Of a stretch of DNA of 64,000 bases, positions 45,311-54,180 are shown piece after piece. A program made the position numbers and the translations under genes. The stretch is from Acidocella aquatica (GTDB lineage Bacteria > Pseudomonadota > Alphaproteobacteria > Acetobacterales > Acetobacteraceae): positions 62,001 to 126,000 of the forward strand of contig NZ_BSOS01000073.1 in assembly GCF_030160635.1 (NCBI RefSeq), given 5' to 3'. Positions within the stretch are counted from its first letter, which is position 1, and every line of letters begins with the position of its first letter. Below the pieces are notes generated by a model. That model did not search any database and was not told the origin of the DNA. It saw only the letters and a program-made list of their open reading frames with translations.

Positions 45311-46579
45311 ATGATCTCCTACGCCCAGGCCCTCGCTCTGCTCAACACCCGGGCGCCGCGCCTCCAGGCCGAGACAGCCCCGCTGGCCGAGGCCCTCGGG
45401 CGGACCGCCGCGGGCGAAATCCGCGCGGGGTTCGCGGTGCCCTCGTTCGACAATTCAGCCATGGACGGTTTTGCGGTGCGCCTGGCTGATTGCGAACATG
45501 CATCGCCGCAGGCGCCGGTTGTTTTGCCGGTTACGGGCGTAACGGCGGCGGGCGATCACGCGAGCCCGCTGGCCGCTGGCCAAGCGGTGCAGATCATGAC
45601 CGGGGCGATGCTCCCGGCGGCGGCCGAGGCGGTGTGTCCCATCGAGGATGTGGCGGTGACCCGCGATGCCGATGGCGCGGTCACCGCCATCACGCTCACC
45701 AGCGCCCCCGCGCCGGGCGCCAATATCCGCGGCAAGGGCGAGGATTTTCGGCCCGAGGATGTGGTGACCGGAGAAGGCACGCGCCTGACCTCGCGCCACC
45801 TGATGGCGCTGGCGGCGCTGGGGGTGGGCTCGGTGCCAGTGCGCCAGCGCCCGCATGTGAGCATACTGGCGACCGGCAATGAAGTGCGCGATGTGCCCGC
45901 CGGGCAGGCCAGCGCCACGCCGGGCGAGGCGGTGATCTATAATTCCAACTCGCCCTATCTGGCTGCCGCGCTGCGCGAGGCCGGGGCGCGGGTGGAATAC
46001 AGCGGCATCATCCCCGATACACAGGCGGCATTCGCCGCGGCGCTGGAGGGTATCATCGCGCAGGCGCGGCCGGGCCAGATCATCCTCTCCACCGGGGCGG
46101 TCTCGAAGGGCGAGTTTGACTTTGTGCCAGCCGCCCTGGCGGCGCTAAACGCCGAGATCCTGTTTCACCGTGTCGCCATCAGGCCGGGCAAGCCCGTGCT
46201 GTTCGCCATGCTGCCCAACGGGATTCCCTTCTTCGGCCTGCCGGGCAACCCTGCCTCCGCCGCTGCCGGCTTCCGGTTTTTCGTGGCCCCATTGTTGCGC
46301 GCGGCCTGGGGCCTGCCGCCCGAGCCGCCGTTGCGGGTGCGCCTGGCTGAAACCTATCAGGCCAGGCCGGGATTGCGGATTTTCCTGAAGGCGCATTTGG
46401 CGATCGGGGCCGATGGTGTGGCCGCCGCCACTATTTTGGCGGGGCAGGAATCATTTCGGATTCAACCCATGCTGCACCTCAACGGCTGGGTCGTGCGCCC
46501 GGAGACGGTTGGCAACCTGCAAGCCGGTGAGCTGGTGGATTTCTACCCGGCGGACCCGTTTTCGCCATTTTTCGCATGA
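45311..46579 (+). CDS. moeA: Molybdopterin molybdenumtransferase
   Basis: A 422-residue enzyme inserting molybdate into adenylylated molybdopterin. Landmarks: FDNSAMDGFAVR near residue 48-59, VQIMTGAMLPAAA, ATGNEVRDVP, the ILSTGAVSKGEFDFV loop and GLPGNPASAAAGF. Length is normal. It overlaps mobA (ATGA). Its place beside the formate dehydrogenase operon fits supply of cofactor for FdsA. Confidence 0.95.
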   Translation: MISYAQALALLNTRAPRLQAETAPLAEALGRTAAGEIRAGFAVPSFDNSAMDGFAVRLADCEHASPQAPVVLPVTGVTAAGDHASPLAAGQAVQIMTGAMLPAAAEAVCPIEDVAVTRDADGAVTAITLTSAPAPGANIRGKGEDFRPEDVVTGEGTRLTSRHLMALAALGVGSVPVRQRPHVSILATGNEVRDVPAGQASATPGEAVIYNSNSPYLAAALREAGARVEYSGIIPDTQAAFAAALEGIIAQARPGQIILSTGAVSKGEFDFVPAALAALNAEILFHRVAIRPGKPVLFAMLPNGIPFFGLPGNPASAAAGFRFFVAPLLRAAWGLPPEPPLRVRLAETYQARPGLRIFLKAHLAIGADGVAAATILAGQESFRIQPMLHLNGWVVRPETVGNLQAGELVDFYPADPFSPFFA

Positions 46580-47703
46580 ACCCGTTCTTAACCTCGCCGC
46601 CCGCCGCCGGGGGCGTGATTCTCGCGGGCGGGCGCGCGCTGCGCATGGGCGGCGGCGACAAGGGGCGCCAGAGCCTCGGCGGACAGGACATGCTGACCCG
46701 GCTGATCGCGGTGCTGCACCCGCAGGTGAGCGCGCTGGCGCTCAATGCCAATGGCGACCCGGCGCGCTTTGCCGATCTCGCTCTGCCCGTGCTGCCCGAT
46801 GGGCTGGAGGACGCCGGCCCCCTGGCAGGGTTGCTGGCAGGGCTGGACTGGGCGCACAGCCTCGCCCTCCCCTGGCTGCTCACCGCCCCCACCGATACGC
46901 CGTTTTTGCCGCCTGACCTGTTGCTCCGCCTGGGCCACGGGGTGTGCGGCGGGCAATTGGCCGCTGTGGCGGCATCAGGCGGGCGGCGGCATCCGGTGGC
47001 GGGGCTATGGTCCATCAGCCTGCGCGCGCCGCTGCGGCGGTTTCTGCTTGAGCAGGAGCAGCGCAAAATGGGCCTGTGGGCCGAACACTGCGGCGCCGCA
47101 ACCGTGGAATGGCCGGACGAGCCGCGCGACCCGTTTTTCAACATCAACCGGCCGGAAGAGCGCGAGGAAGCCGCCGCCCAGCTAGGCCAGCGGCCATACC
47201 GCGCGGGCGCGGTGGTTTTGCCGCATCGCCACGCCGCCCATGCCCTACTGGCGGATTTCGCGGCCCTGCAACAGGCTCAAGATGTGGAAGTTGCCGGTTT
47301 ACTGCAGGAGGGCAGCAAAAGCGCCGGAGATGCACCCGATGCCATAACGCTGACCGGCCTGAACACAGGCGAGCGCTTCGCGATCATGCTCAGCGAGGCC
47401 TGCGCTGGCTCCTGCGCGGTTGATCCCTCGGCCGTGGCCGCCGCTTCCGCCGTTCTGAGGCGCGCCATCGCCGGGCGCAGTCCCCTGATCCTGGTGAATA
47501 AATTCGGCCCGCTGGAGGCTGAGGGCGGCGGCCTGGCCGATGAGATGCTGCAGGCCATGGCGGCGGAGCTGCCCTTGCTGACCACTGTTTCAGTCAACCG
47601 GCTCGAATCCTGGCTGCGCTTCACCGGCGGCATGTGCGAGCTGCTCCCCCCTGACCCGGCGGCATTATCCGCCTGGTGGGAGCGCAACCGCCAGCAGCGC
47701 TGA
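46576..47703 (+). CDS. mobA: MobA guanylyltransferase fused to a DUF2478 domain
   Basis: A 375-residue protein, about twice the length of MobA. Residues 1-205 are MobA: GVILAGGRALRMGGGDKG at the start, LTAPTDTPFLPPDLL in the centre and FFNINRPEE near residue 190. It links GMP to molybdopterin to give the bis-MGD needed by FdsA. Residues about 210-375 match the DUF2478 pattern, with a nucleotide-loop-like ILVNKFGPLEAEGGGLADEM near the end; DUF2478 proteins are usually separate genes near molybdate or molybdenum-enzyme loci. MobA key Lys and Asp residues are kept. It ends 2 nt from convergent moaA. Confidence 0.87.
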   Translation: MNPFLTSPPAAGGVILAGGRALRMGGGDKGRQSLGGQDMLTRLIAVLHPQVSALALNANGDPARFADLALPVLPDGLEDAGPLAGLLAGLDWAHSLALPWLLTAPTDTPFLPPDLLLRLGHGVCGGQLAAVAASGGRRHPVAGLWSISLRAPLRRFLLEQEQRKMGLWAEHCGAATVEWPDEPRDPFFNINRPEEREEAAAQLGQRPYRAGAVVLPHRHAAHALLADFAALQQAQDVEVAGLLQEGSKSAGDAPDAITLTGLNTGERFAIMLSEACAGSCAVDPSAVAAASAVLRRAIAGRSPLILVNKFGPLEAEGGGLADEMLQAMAAELPLLTTVSVNRLESWLRFTGGMCELLPPDPAALSAWWERNRQQR

Positions 47704-47705
47704 AT

Positions 47706-48698
47706 TTATCCGCCGGTGTGGTTCATGGTCCGCGCCAGCGGCTGATGGCTGGCGCGCCGGGCCACGAAATCATGGCCTTCCGGTTTCAGGCCGATGGCCC
47801 GGCGGATCGCCTCCTGCACCGGCGCATCGCTGGCCGAGGCGCGCAAAGGCTGGCGCAGATCGGTGCCGGCCTCATGACCCAGGCATAAAAACAGCCTGCC
47901 GGTGCAACTCACCCGCACGCGGTTGCAGCTTTCGCAAAACCCGTGGCTGAGCGGGGTGATGAAGCCAAGCCGCCGCCCGGTTTCCACAACGGTGACATAG
48001 CGCGCCGGGCCGCCGCTGCTGTAATCGGTGGCGGCCAGGGTCCAGCGCCGCGCCAACTGGTCGCGCAGCACGCTCAGCGGCAGCGCCTGGAAGTCCGGCC
48101 CGGTGCTGAATTCGCCGAGCGGCATAGCCTCGATCAACGAGAGATCATGCCCCTCCTCGCCGCACCAGGCAATCAGCCGGTCAATCTCCTGATCGTTCAC
48201 CCCGCCCAGCACCACGGTGTTGATCTTCACGGCCAGCCCCGCGGCCTTGGCGGCGCGGATACCCTCCAGCACAAGCGCCAGATCGCCCCGGCGGGTGATC
48301 TTGTGAAACAGCCCGGGGTCCAGACTGTCCACTGAGACATTGATCCGCCGCATCCCGGCCCGCGCCAGCCCCTCGGCGTAACGGCTGAGCTGGGTGCCGT
48401 TGGTGGTCAGCGTCAGCTCCGCCAGGCGGCCCGCCGCCACATGCTCACCCAGCGCGCCGATAAGCTGCATGATGCCCCGGCGCACCAGCGGCTCGCCGCC
48501 GGTCAGCCGCAGCTTGCGCACGCCAAGGCCGATGAACACGCTGCTCAGCCGCGCCAGCTCCTCAAGGTCCAGCACATCCGCCTTGGGCAAAAACTCGGTA
48601 TCCTCGGCCATGCAATAGGCGCAGCGCAGATCGCAGCGGTCTGTGACCGAGAGGCGCAAGTAAGAAATGCGGCGGCCAAAGGGATCAATCAACTCCAA
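47706..48698 (-). CDS. moaA: GTP 3',8-cyclase
   Basis: A 330-residue radical SAM enzyme that starts molybdenum cofactor synthesis. The radical SAM cluster is Cys22, Cys26 and Cys29 in DRCDLRCAYCM; LRLTGGEPLVRRG follows. The C-terminal cluster is bound by the cysteines of FCESCNRVRVSC and the Cys of FLCLGHE. It ends in Gly-Gly, which MoaA needs for activity. MoaC is not in this window. Confidence 0.96.
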   Translation of the reverse strand: MELIDPFGRRISYLRLSVTDRCDLRCAYCMAEDTEFLPKADVLDLEELARLSSVFIGLGVRKLRLTGGEPLVRRGIMQLIGALGEHVAAGRLAELTLTTNGTQLSRYAEGLARAGMRRINVSVDSLDPGLFHKITRRGDLALVLEGIRAAKAAGLAVKINTVVLGGVNDQEIDRLIAWCGEEGHDLSLIEAMPLGEFSTGPDFQALPLSVLRDQLARRWTLAATDYSSGGPARYVTVVETGRRLGFITPLSHGFCESCNRVRVSCTGRLFLCLGHEAGTDLRQPLRASASDAPVQEAIRRAIGLKPEGHDFVARRASHQPLARTMNHTGG

Positions 48699-48790
48699 AC
48701 TCCTCGCGCCGGGATTTTATTCTGAATCCCCGGACTCTGAGCAAACATTGGCCCGGCCTCGCCCATTGTAAACCCCCCGCCTTGCCGCGC

Positions 48791-48895
48791 CCAGAGCGCC
48801 ATCGTCTGAGGTTCGCTCAACCGAGCGAGCCGAAAACGTGAATCGCCCTCAGCAAAACGGCTAGAGCCTGATCGCACTTAAAGCGATCAGGCTAG
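48791..48895 (+). repeat. Dispersed two-hairpin element, copy D
   Basis: Close to copies A and C, with hairpin 2 AGCCTGATCGC, loop ACTTAAA, GCGATCAGGCT. It lies upstream of moaA and downstream of gntR, both on the minus strand, and its final CTAG gives the gntR stop codon. Confidence 0.86.
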
Positions 48896-49683
48896 TCGCG
48901 GTTGCGGTCGATCATCCGCCGGCGGGCCTGCGTGAGGTGGAACTGCATCGCGACCTGGGCGGCATCCGCGTCCTGCAGGCTGATGGCTTCCAAAATCAGC
49001 ACATGTTCCTGCAACACCTGGCTGGCGCGCTCGCGCGGGCTGGTGCGGGTGAGCTGGAGAGACAGGTTCATGAAACCGGCCACCGCCTCTTGCAGATGCT
49101 CCAGCAGCGCCGGGTAGAAACTATTGCCCGAGGCCTGGGCGATGGCCATGTGGAACGCCAGATCGGCATCCGGGCTGGGGCTGCCAAGCTCCGCCTCGCC
49201 GCGGAAGCGCTCATGCGCGGCTTTTATCCCCGCCAGCTCCGCCGGGTTGCGCCGCTCGGCGGCGTGGCGGGCGGCGCTGCCCTCAAGCACCAGCCGCACC
49301 TCGATGCACCGCAAATACTCCGCCACCCGCTGCGGCTCGGCGAAATCGGCCAGGCGCTCGGCGGGGCGGGCCATCACATAGGTGCCCGAACCCTGGCGGG
49401 CCTGCACCAGCCCATCGGCGCGCAGGCGCTGCAGGGCCTGGCGCACCACCGGGCGGGAGACGCCGAACATCTTGCACAAGTCCAGCTCAGCCGGCAGACG
49501 CGTGCCCTCAGGCAGGCGGCCGGAGACGATCTGCTCCAAAATCTGGCCATAGAGCTGGTCACCCATGCGCTGGCGGCGGGTGAGCACCAGCCCGGTTTGG
49601 CCGTTCGGCGCCATCTCGGGCACATGCAAGGTTCTCAGCGGCCGCTCCGGCACGTTACGCTCCCAGTTGACGGGCTTGAACAT
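48892..49683 (-). CDS. GntR family (FadR subfamily) transcriptional regulator
   Basis: A 263-residue regulator. After about 35 variable residues the winged helix runs from GDQLYGQILEQIVSGRLPEG to SRPVVRQALQRLRADG and a wing with GSGTYV; the C-terminal helical FCD domain (from about 120) holds the metal-type residues in DLAFHMAIAQASGN and HVLILEAI. FadR-type GntR proteins commonly sense sugar acids and organic acids. It is the last gene of the minus-strand sugar-acid operon, 3 nt from the lactonase, and probably represses it. Its TAG stop comes from the repeat element. Confidence 0.88.
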   Translation of the reverse strand: MFKPVNWERNVPERPLRTLHVPEMAPNGQTGLVLTRRQRMGDQLYGQILEQIVSGRLPEGTRLPAELDLCKMFGVSRPVVRQALQRLRADGLVQARQGSGTYVMARPAERLADFAEPQRVAEYLRCIEVRLVLEGSAARHAAERRNPAELAGIKAAHERFRGEAELGSPSPDADLAFHMAIAQASGNSFYPALLEHLQEAVAGFMNLSLQLTRTSPRERASQVLQEHVLILEAISLQDADAAQVAMQFHLTQARRRMIDRNRD

Positions 49684-49686
49684 ACC

Positions 49687-50550
49687 TCAAAGCGCTCCGG
49701 CCGCGAAGAGCGCGCAGGCGGCGCCCGTCACGGCGGCGGTTGCCGCCAATACCGGCCCCGCCGCCCCTCCCGCCGGGCGCAGGGAGGTGACATAAAGCCG
49801 CCCGTCACCGCCAAAACAGGGCATGGTGGGAGCTGGCACCGGAACGGGGATGCGCTGGTCCAGCTTTCCATCCGGCGCGTAGCGGTTGAGGCACCCGGCG
49901 GAAACACCGGCGCTCCAGTAATAGCCCAGCGCATCAACCGCGCCGCCATCCGGCCGGCCCTCCGCCTCGCCGGGGGTGGCGATGCGGGTCTGGCCGCTCA
50001 TCGCGCCGGTGGCGGGGTCGAAACCCCAGCGCTCGATCCAGCAGCCGCGCGAATCGGAGTGAAACATGGTGCGCCCGTCGGCGGACCAGGCGAGGCCGTT
50101 GGAGGTGAACAACCCGTCGCGGCGGCGCTCCACAAGCCCCTCGGGGGTGACGCGAAAGAGCGCCCCGCGCGGCTCACGGCGGGGTGCGTCATGCATGGAG
50201 CCAACCCAGAAGGCGCCATCCGGCCCCACTTTGCCGTCGTTCAGGCGCAGTTCGGGGTCGGGCGGCAGCACCTGGGCCAAGGTTTCATAAACGCCGGTGG
50301 CGCGCTCAAACAGCCCAACCTCATGGCGCCGCGCCACCACCAGCCGCCCATCCGCCGCCAGGCCGATGCTGCCCACCGGCCCCTCCAGCCGCCAGAGGCG
50401 CCGCGCGCCGGTGGCGGGGGTGAGTTCGTGAATTTCCCCCACGGGAATATCCACCCAGAGCAGCGCCTGGCGGGTGGCATCCCACAGCGGGGATTCACCC
50501 ACCGCGCAGCCCGTATCCGCCAGCGCGGCAAAGGCGCCGGTCAGGCTCAT
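49687..50550 (-). CDS. SMP-30/gluconolactonase family lactonase
   Basis: A 287-residue six-bladed beta-propeller lactonase. Metal-site residues are recognisable: the Glu in AVGESPLWD near the N-terminus, the Asn in LRLNDGKVGPDGAFWVGSM, and the late Asn and Asp in TSNGLAWSADG and GGAVDALGYYW. It would open a sugar-acid lactone. The start at 50550 overlaps the dehydrogenase stop (ATGA) and begins just before the conserved blade; the longer open frame upstream is not used. Its neighbour makes aldarolactones, so an aldarolactone is the likely substrate. Confidence 0.87.
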   Translation of the reverse strand: MSLTGAFAALADTGCAVGESPLWDATRQALLWVDIPVGEIHELTPATGARRLWRLEGPVGSIGLAADGRLVVARRHEVGLFERATGVYETLAQVLPPDPELRLNDGKVGPDGAFWVGSMHDAPRREPRGALFRVTPEGLVERRRDGLFTSNGLAWSADGRTMFHSDSRGCWIERWGFDPATGAMSGQTRIATPGEAEGRPDGGAVDALGYYWSAGVSAGCLNRYAPDGKLDQRIPVPVPAPTMPCFGGDGRLYVTSLRPAGGAAGPVLAATAAVTGAACALFAAGAL

Positions 50551-51323
50551 TGCACATCCGCCGTGGCGAAGCTCCCGCCCTGGCAGAGCCAGCCGGGGTC
50601 TGGCCTGGCGAGAATGGCGGCGGCATAATCCTCGGCGTTCTGGCGCGGCTGGTAGCCAAGAGCGGCGGCCTGCGCATTGTCCCACCAGCCGCGCGTATTG
50701 GCCGAGACACCCCAGACGGTGAGAAAGCCGGTATCGGGCACGCTCAGCGCCTGCCAGACCAGCGCCTCCATATCCTCATGGCCGAGCCATGTGCTCAAAT
50801 GGCGCGGCTCGGCGGGTGCGGCCAGCGCGCTGCCGATGCGCAGCGCCACCGTCTCGATGCCGAATTTGTCCCAGTAGAGCCGCCCCATCGCCTCGCCCCA
50901 GACCTTGCTGAGCCCATAATTACCATCCGGGCGCGGCGGGTCGGAGAGCTGCAGGCGTTGCCCGATGGGGTACATCCCGATCGTATGGTTGGATGAGGCA
51001 AACACCACCCGGCGCACCTTGTGCCGCCGCGCGCCCTCATAAACCTGTTGCAGCGCCACCAGATTATTCTGGATGATCTCGGCCAGCGGGCGCTCCACCG
51101 AGCTGCCGGCCAGATGCAGCACCATATCGGCGCCCTCCAGCGCGGCGTCGGCCGCGGCGGGGTCGCGCAAATCTCCGGCCAGCACGCGCTCCCCCGGGCC
51201 AACCGGCTCAGGCGGGCGGATGCCCGTTGAGGTCAGCGCCACGCCGCGCGCCAGCAGGCGCGGGCGCAGCACCTGCGCCAGCGCGCCATTGGCCCCGGTG
51301 AGGGTCAGCTTCAGCGCGGGCAT
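50547..51323 (-). CDS. Uronate dehydrogenase-like NAD-dependent SDR
   Basis: A 258-residue extended SDR. The N-terminal nucleotide loop is TGANGALAQVL, the catalytic pair is in YGLSKVWGE, and FASSNHTIGMYP and MSA-type VWGVSANTRGWWDN match uronate dehydrogenases along much of their length. These oxidise galacturonate or glucuronate to the aldarolactone. The gene lies between the ABC importer and the lactonase, both overlapping by ATGA, which fits oxidative uronate use. Galactarate/glucarate dehydratases are not in the window. The symbol udh is plausible but I leave it blank. Confidence 0.82.
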   Translation of the reverse strand: MPALKLTLTGANGALAQVLRPRLLARGVALTSTGIRPPEPVGPGERVLAGDLRDPAAADAALEGADMVLHLAGSSVERPLAEIIQNNLVALQQVYEGARRHKVRRVVFASSNHTIGMYPIGQRLQLSDPPRPDGNYGLSKVWGEAMGRLYWDKFGIETVALRIGSALAAPAEPRHLSTWLGHEDMEALVWQALSVPDTGFLTVWGVSANTRGWWDNAQAAALGYQPRQNAEDYAAAILARPDPGWLCQGGSFATADVQ

Positions 51324-52162
51324 CAATGCGTTGTCCGCTTGGCGCGGCCCACAATCTGCGTGGGGTCGACAAAGCGCAGCGCGATGACCAGGCAGATCAG
51401 GCTCGTCGCCATATAAATCACGGCCATCGCGTCAATTGACTGGCTGGCCCGCATCCCGGCGGCGAAGACCGAGTAATAAAGCTCGACCACCAGCGTCTGG
51501 CTGCCCGGCCCGGCGGTGAGGAAGGTGAGCTCGAACATACCGATGGTGCGCACCAGCACCAGCAGCAGCGCCGCCAATATACCCGGCACCAGCAGCGGCA
51601 CCATAACGGTGCGCAGCAGCGCCCAGGTGCCCGCGCCGAAGACACGCGCCGCCGCCTCCACCCTGGGGTCGATCTGCTCGATGAAGGGCACCAGGATGAA
51701 AATGACGAAAGGCACGCTCGGCATCAAATTCGCCAGGATAACGCCGGTCAGCGTGCCGCCCAGACCAAACTGGTAAAGCACCGAGGCCAGCGGAATGCCG
51801 TAGGTGAAGGGCGGGATGATGAGCGGCAGCACGAAGATCAGCATCACAAAGCGCTTGCCTGGAAAATCGCGCCGCGCCAGCGCATAGGCCGCGGGCACGC
51901 CGAGCAGCGCCGAGCCCAGCAGCACCGCACCCGCAACCTCAAAAGTGACCAGCAGCACGCCGCCAAGCTGGAACTCGCTCCAGGCCTGGCGGTACCAGCC
52001 GGTGGTGAAGCCGCCGGGCAGCCAGGAATTGAACCAGGAGGTGCCAAAGGAATCCACCACCACGGCGGCGATGATGCCCACGAGGTTGATGATAAAGAAG
52101 CCGATGAAAACCCAGATCGCCAGACGCCACAGCCGCGCGCCCATTTCGTTGTTGAATGTCAT
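51323..52162 (-). CDS. ABC transporter permease (PotC-like)
   Basis: A 279-residue inner-membrane permease with six helices and the EAA-type loop FGAGTWALLRTVMVPLLVPG near residue 180. It belongs to the spermidine/putrescine/iron-type permease group by helix pattern. It pairs with the upstream permease (4 nt apart) and overlaps the dehydrogenase start. Substrate is inferred from the operon to be a sugar acid, although this permease group more often carries polyamines or iron. Confidence 0.85.
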   Translation of the reverse strand: MTFNNEMGARLWRLAIWVFIGFFIINLVGIIAAVVVDSFGTSWFNSWLPGGFTTGWYRQAWSEFQLGGVLLVTFEVAGAVLLGSALLGVPAAYALARRDFPGKRFVMLIFVLPLIIPPFTYGIPLASVLYQFGLGGTLTGVILANLMPSVPFVIFILVPFIEQIDPRVEAAARVFGAGTWALLRTVMVPLLVPGILAALLLVLVRTIGMFELTFLTAGPGSQTLVVELYYSVFAAGMRASQSIDAMAVIYMATSLICLVIALRFVDPTQIVGRAKRTTH

Positions 52163-52166
52163 GGTC

Positions 52167-53090
52167 TTACCCTTTGCCGCCGGCCACCGGGCCGCGATAG
52201 AGAAGCGAACTTGCCTTCATCACCAGCATCACCACGATGATCTGCACCGCGCCCATGATAATGGCGACCGCCGAGCCCATCGAATAATCATATTCCTCAT
52301 AAGCGGCATGAAACGCGGCGATGGCGATGACGCGCGTGGGGCCGGAGGGCGCGCCGAGCAGCACCGCGGAGGGAAACACCGCGAAGGCCTGCACGAAGGC
52401 AAGACAGAAGGTGATCGCAAGCCCCGCCCCCAGCAACGGCAGGATGATATGGCGGAATCGCGCGAACGGCCCCGCCCCCAGCATCGCCGCCGCACTCTCC
52501 AGCGAAGGGTCGATCCCCGTGACATAAGAGAGCACCAGCATGAAGCAGAACGGAAACCCGCCGACGATCTGCGAGAGAAACACGCCGGTGAAATCATGCA
52601 CCAGCCGCACCGGATCATGGATGATCCCCAGCAGCATCAGCACCCGGTTAAACCAGCCGAGCGGGCCGAGGTAGTTGAGCATGCCCTGCGCGGTGAGCAC
52701 CGTGCCCAGCGTGACCGGGATGATGAGGATGGTGGTAAGCATGCGCTGATAGCGCATATGGCGCACCCGCAGCGCGATGGGCACCGAGATGAGCAGGTTC
52801 ACCAAGGTCACCGGGATGGCCAGTTTCAGCGTGGTAAAGATTGTATCGTATGTGTAGGGGTCGCTGAAGAAGGCGGTGTAGTTGGCGAGCCAGCCGCCGC
52901 CGTTCATCGGGTGGAGCGAGAGCCACAGGCCGTAGATCGCCGGATAGACGAACAACACCATCACGAACAGCAGCGCCGGGAGCAGCAGCAGCGTGGTGAC
53001 ATCAAAGCCCCGCCGCGCCAGGCGCTGGGAGAGACGCACACGCTCGGGCACCGGCGGGGTCAGGACCATGTTTTGCATCACCGCGCTCAC
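52167..53090 (-). CDS. ABC transporter permease (PotB-like)
   Basis: A 307-residue permease with about six helices; the first follows a 30-residue cytoplasmic tail. The EAA-type loop is LGAGPFARFRHIILPLLGAG near residue 215. The start is a GTG at 53090 overlapping the ATPase stop (GTGA). It forms the heterodimeric channel with the 51323-52162 permease. Confidence 0.86.
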   Translation of the reverse strand: MSAVMQNMVLTPPVPERVRLSQRLARRGFDVTTLLLLPALLFVMVLFVYPAIYGLWLSLHPMNGGGWLANYTAFFSDPYTYDTIFTTLKLAIPVTLVNLLISVPIALRVRHMRYQRMLTTILIIPVTLGTVLTAQGMLNYLGPLGWFNRVLMLLGIIHDPVRLVHDFTGVFLSQIVGGFPFCFMLVLSYVTGIDPSLESAAAMLGAGPFARFRHIILPLLGAGLAITFCLAFVQAFAVFPSAVLLGAPSGPTRVIAIAAFHAAYEEYDYSMGSAVAIIMGAVQIIVVMLVMKASSLLYRGPVAGGKG

Positions 53091-54154
53091 GCCGCACCGC
53101 CGGCATAAACCAGCACGCGCTCCGCAGGCGCGCCAAGGCGCAGCGCCTCACCGGGGCGCACCGCGATGTCGGAGCGGAACCAAAGGTCCAGCCCCTCGGG
53201 CGTGCGGGCCAGGCCGTAGAAATCCCGGCCGCGATATTCGGCGGAAATGACCGAAGCGGCGATGGGGCCGTGCTCGCTGGGCGTCAGATCCTCCGGGCGC
53301 ATCGCCGCGATCACATCGCGCCCCGGCGTGGCCTCGATCGCGCAACCCGCGATCTCGGCGCCGCCCACGCGCATGCGCAGCCTGGCGCCATCATGGCTCT
53401 GCGCCTGCGCCTTGAGAATGTTGCGATACCCCATGAACTCGGCGACATCGGCATGGGCGGGGCGCGCGTAAAGCTCGTGGGGCGTGCCGACCTGGCGCAT
53501 CTCGCCATCGCGCAGCACCACGATACGGTCCGCCAGCGAGAGCGCCTCATCCTGGTCATGCGTCACATAGATCGTGGAGCAACCTATCATATTATGAATC
53601 CGCCGGATCTCGGCGCGCATCTCCAGACGCAATTTGGCGTCCAGGTTGGAGAGCGGCTCATCCATCAGCACCAGCGGCGGCTCCACCACAATCGCGCGCG
53701 CGATCGCCACGCGCTGTTGCTGCCCGCCCGAGATCTGGCCGGGCAGTTTATCCGCCTGCTTGGTGAGGCGCACCAGAGCCAGCGCCTCTTCCACCTTGGC
53801 GTCAATCACCTCACGCGGGAGTTTTTGCATGCGCAGGCCAAAGCCGATGTTCTTGCGCAGGCTCATATGCGGAAACAACGCGTAGTTCTGGAACACCATG
53901 CCAAACCCGCGCTCCTCGGGCTTGAGATGGTCGATGCGCGTCTCATCAAGCCAGATGCTGCCGCCGGTGAGCGGCAACAAGCCGGCCAGACAGTTCAAGG
54001 CCGTTGACTTGCCGCAGCCCGAGGGCCCGAGCAGCGCGATGAACTCGCCGCGCCGCACGGTGAGCGAAATATCCTTGAGCGCGTTCATGCCGCCGAAGTC
54101 GCGGCGCATGCCCTCAAGCCTGAGCTCCCGGAAATTTTTTGCGGAAATTGTCAT
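53087..54154 (-). CDS. ABC transporter ATP-binding protein (PotA/MalK-like)
   Basis: A 355-residue ATPase. Walker A is GPSGCGKST near residue 44, the Q-loop follows in [12 protein letters not shown], the signature is [16 protein letters not shown] and Walker B is [13 protein letters not shown], with switch His in [10 protein letters not shown]-terminal TOBE-type regulatory domain starts at about residue 240. It is the importer motor for the following two permeases. Confidence 0.92.
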   Translation of the reverse strand: MTISAKNFRELRLEGMRRDFGGMNALKDISLTVRRGEFIALLGPSGCGKSTALNCLAGLLPLTGGSIWLDETRIDHLKPEERGFGMVFQNYALFPHMSLRKNIGFGLRMQKLPREVIDAKVEEALALVRLTKQADKLPGQISGGQQQRVAIARAIVVEPPLVLMDEPLSNLDAKLRLEMRAEIRRIHNMIGCSTIYVTHDQDEALSLADRIVVLRDGEMRQVGTPHELYARPAHADVAEFMGYRNILKAQAQSHDGARLRMRVGGAEIAGCAIEATPGRDVIAAMRPEDLTPSEHGPIAASVISAEYRGRDFYGLARTPEGLDLWFRSDIAVRPGEALRLGAPAERVLVYAGGAA

Positions 54155-54180
54155 TGGTCTTGAACTCCTCTTGGTTTTTC

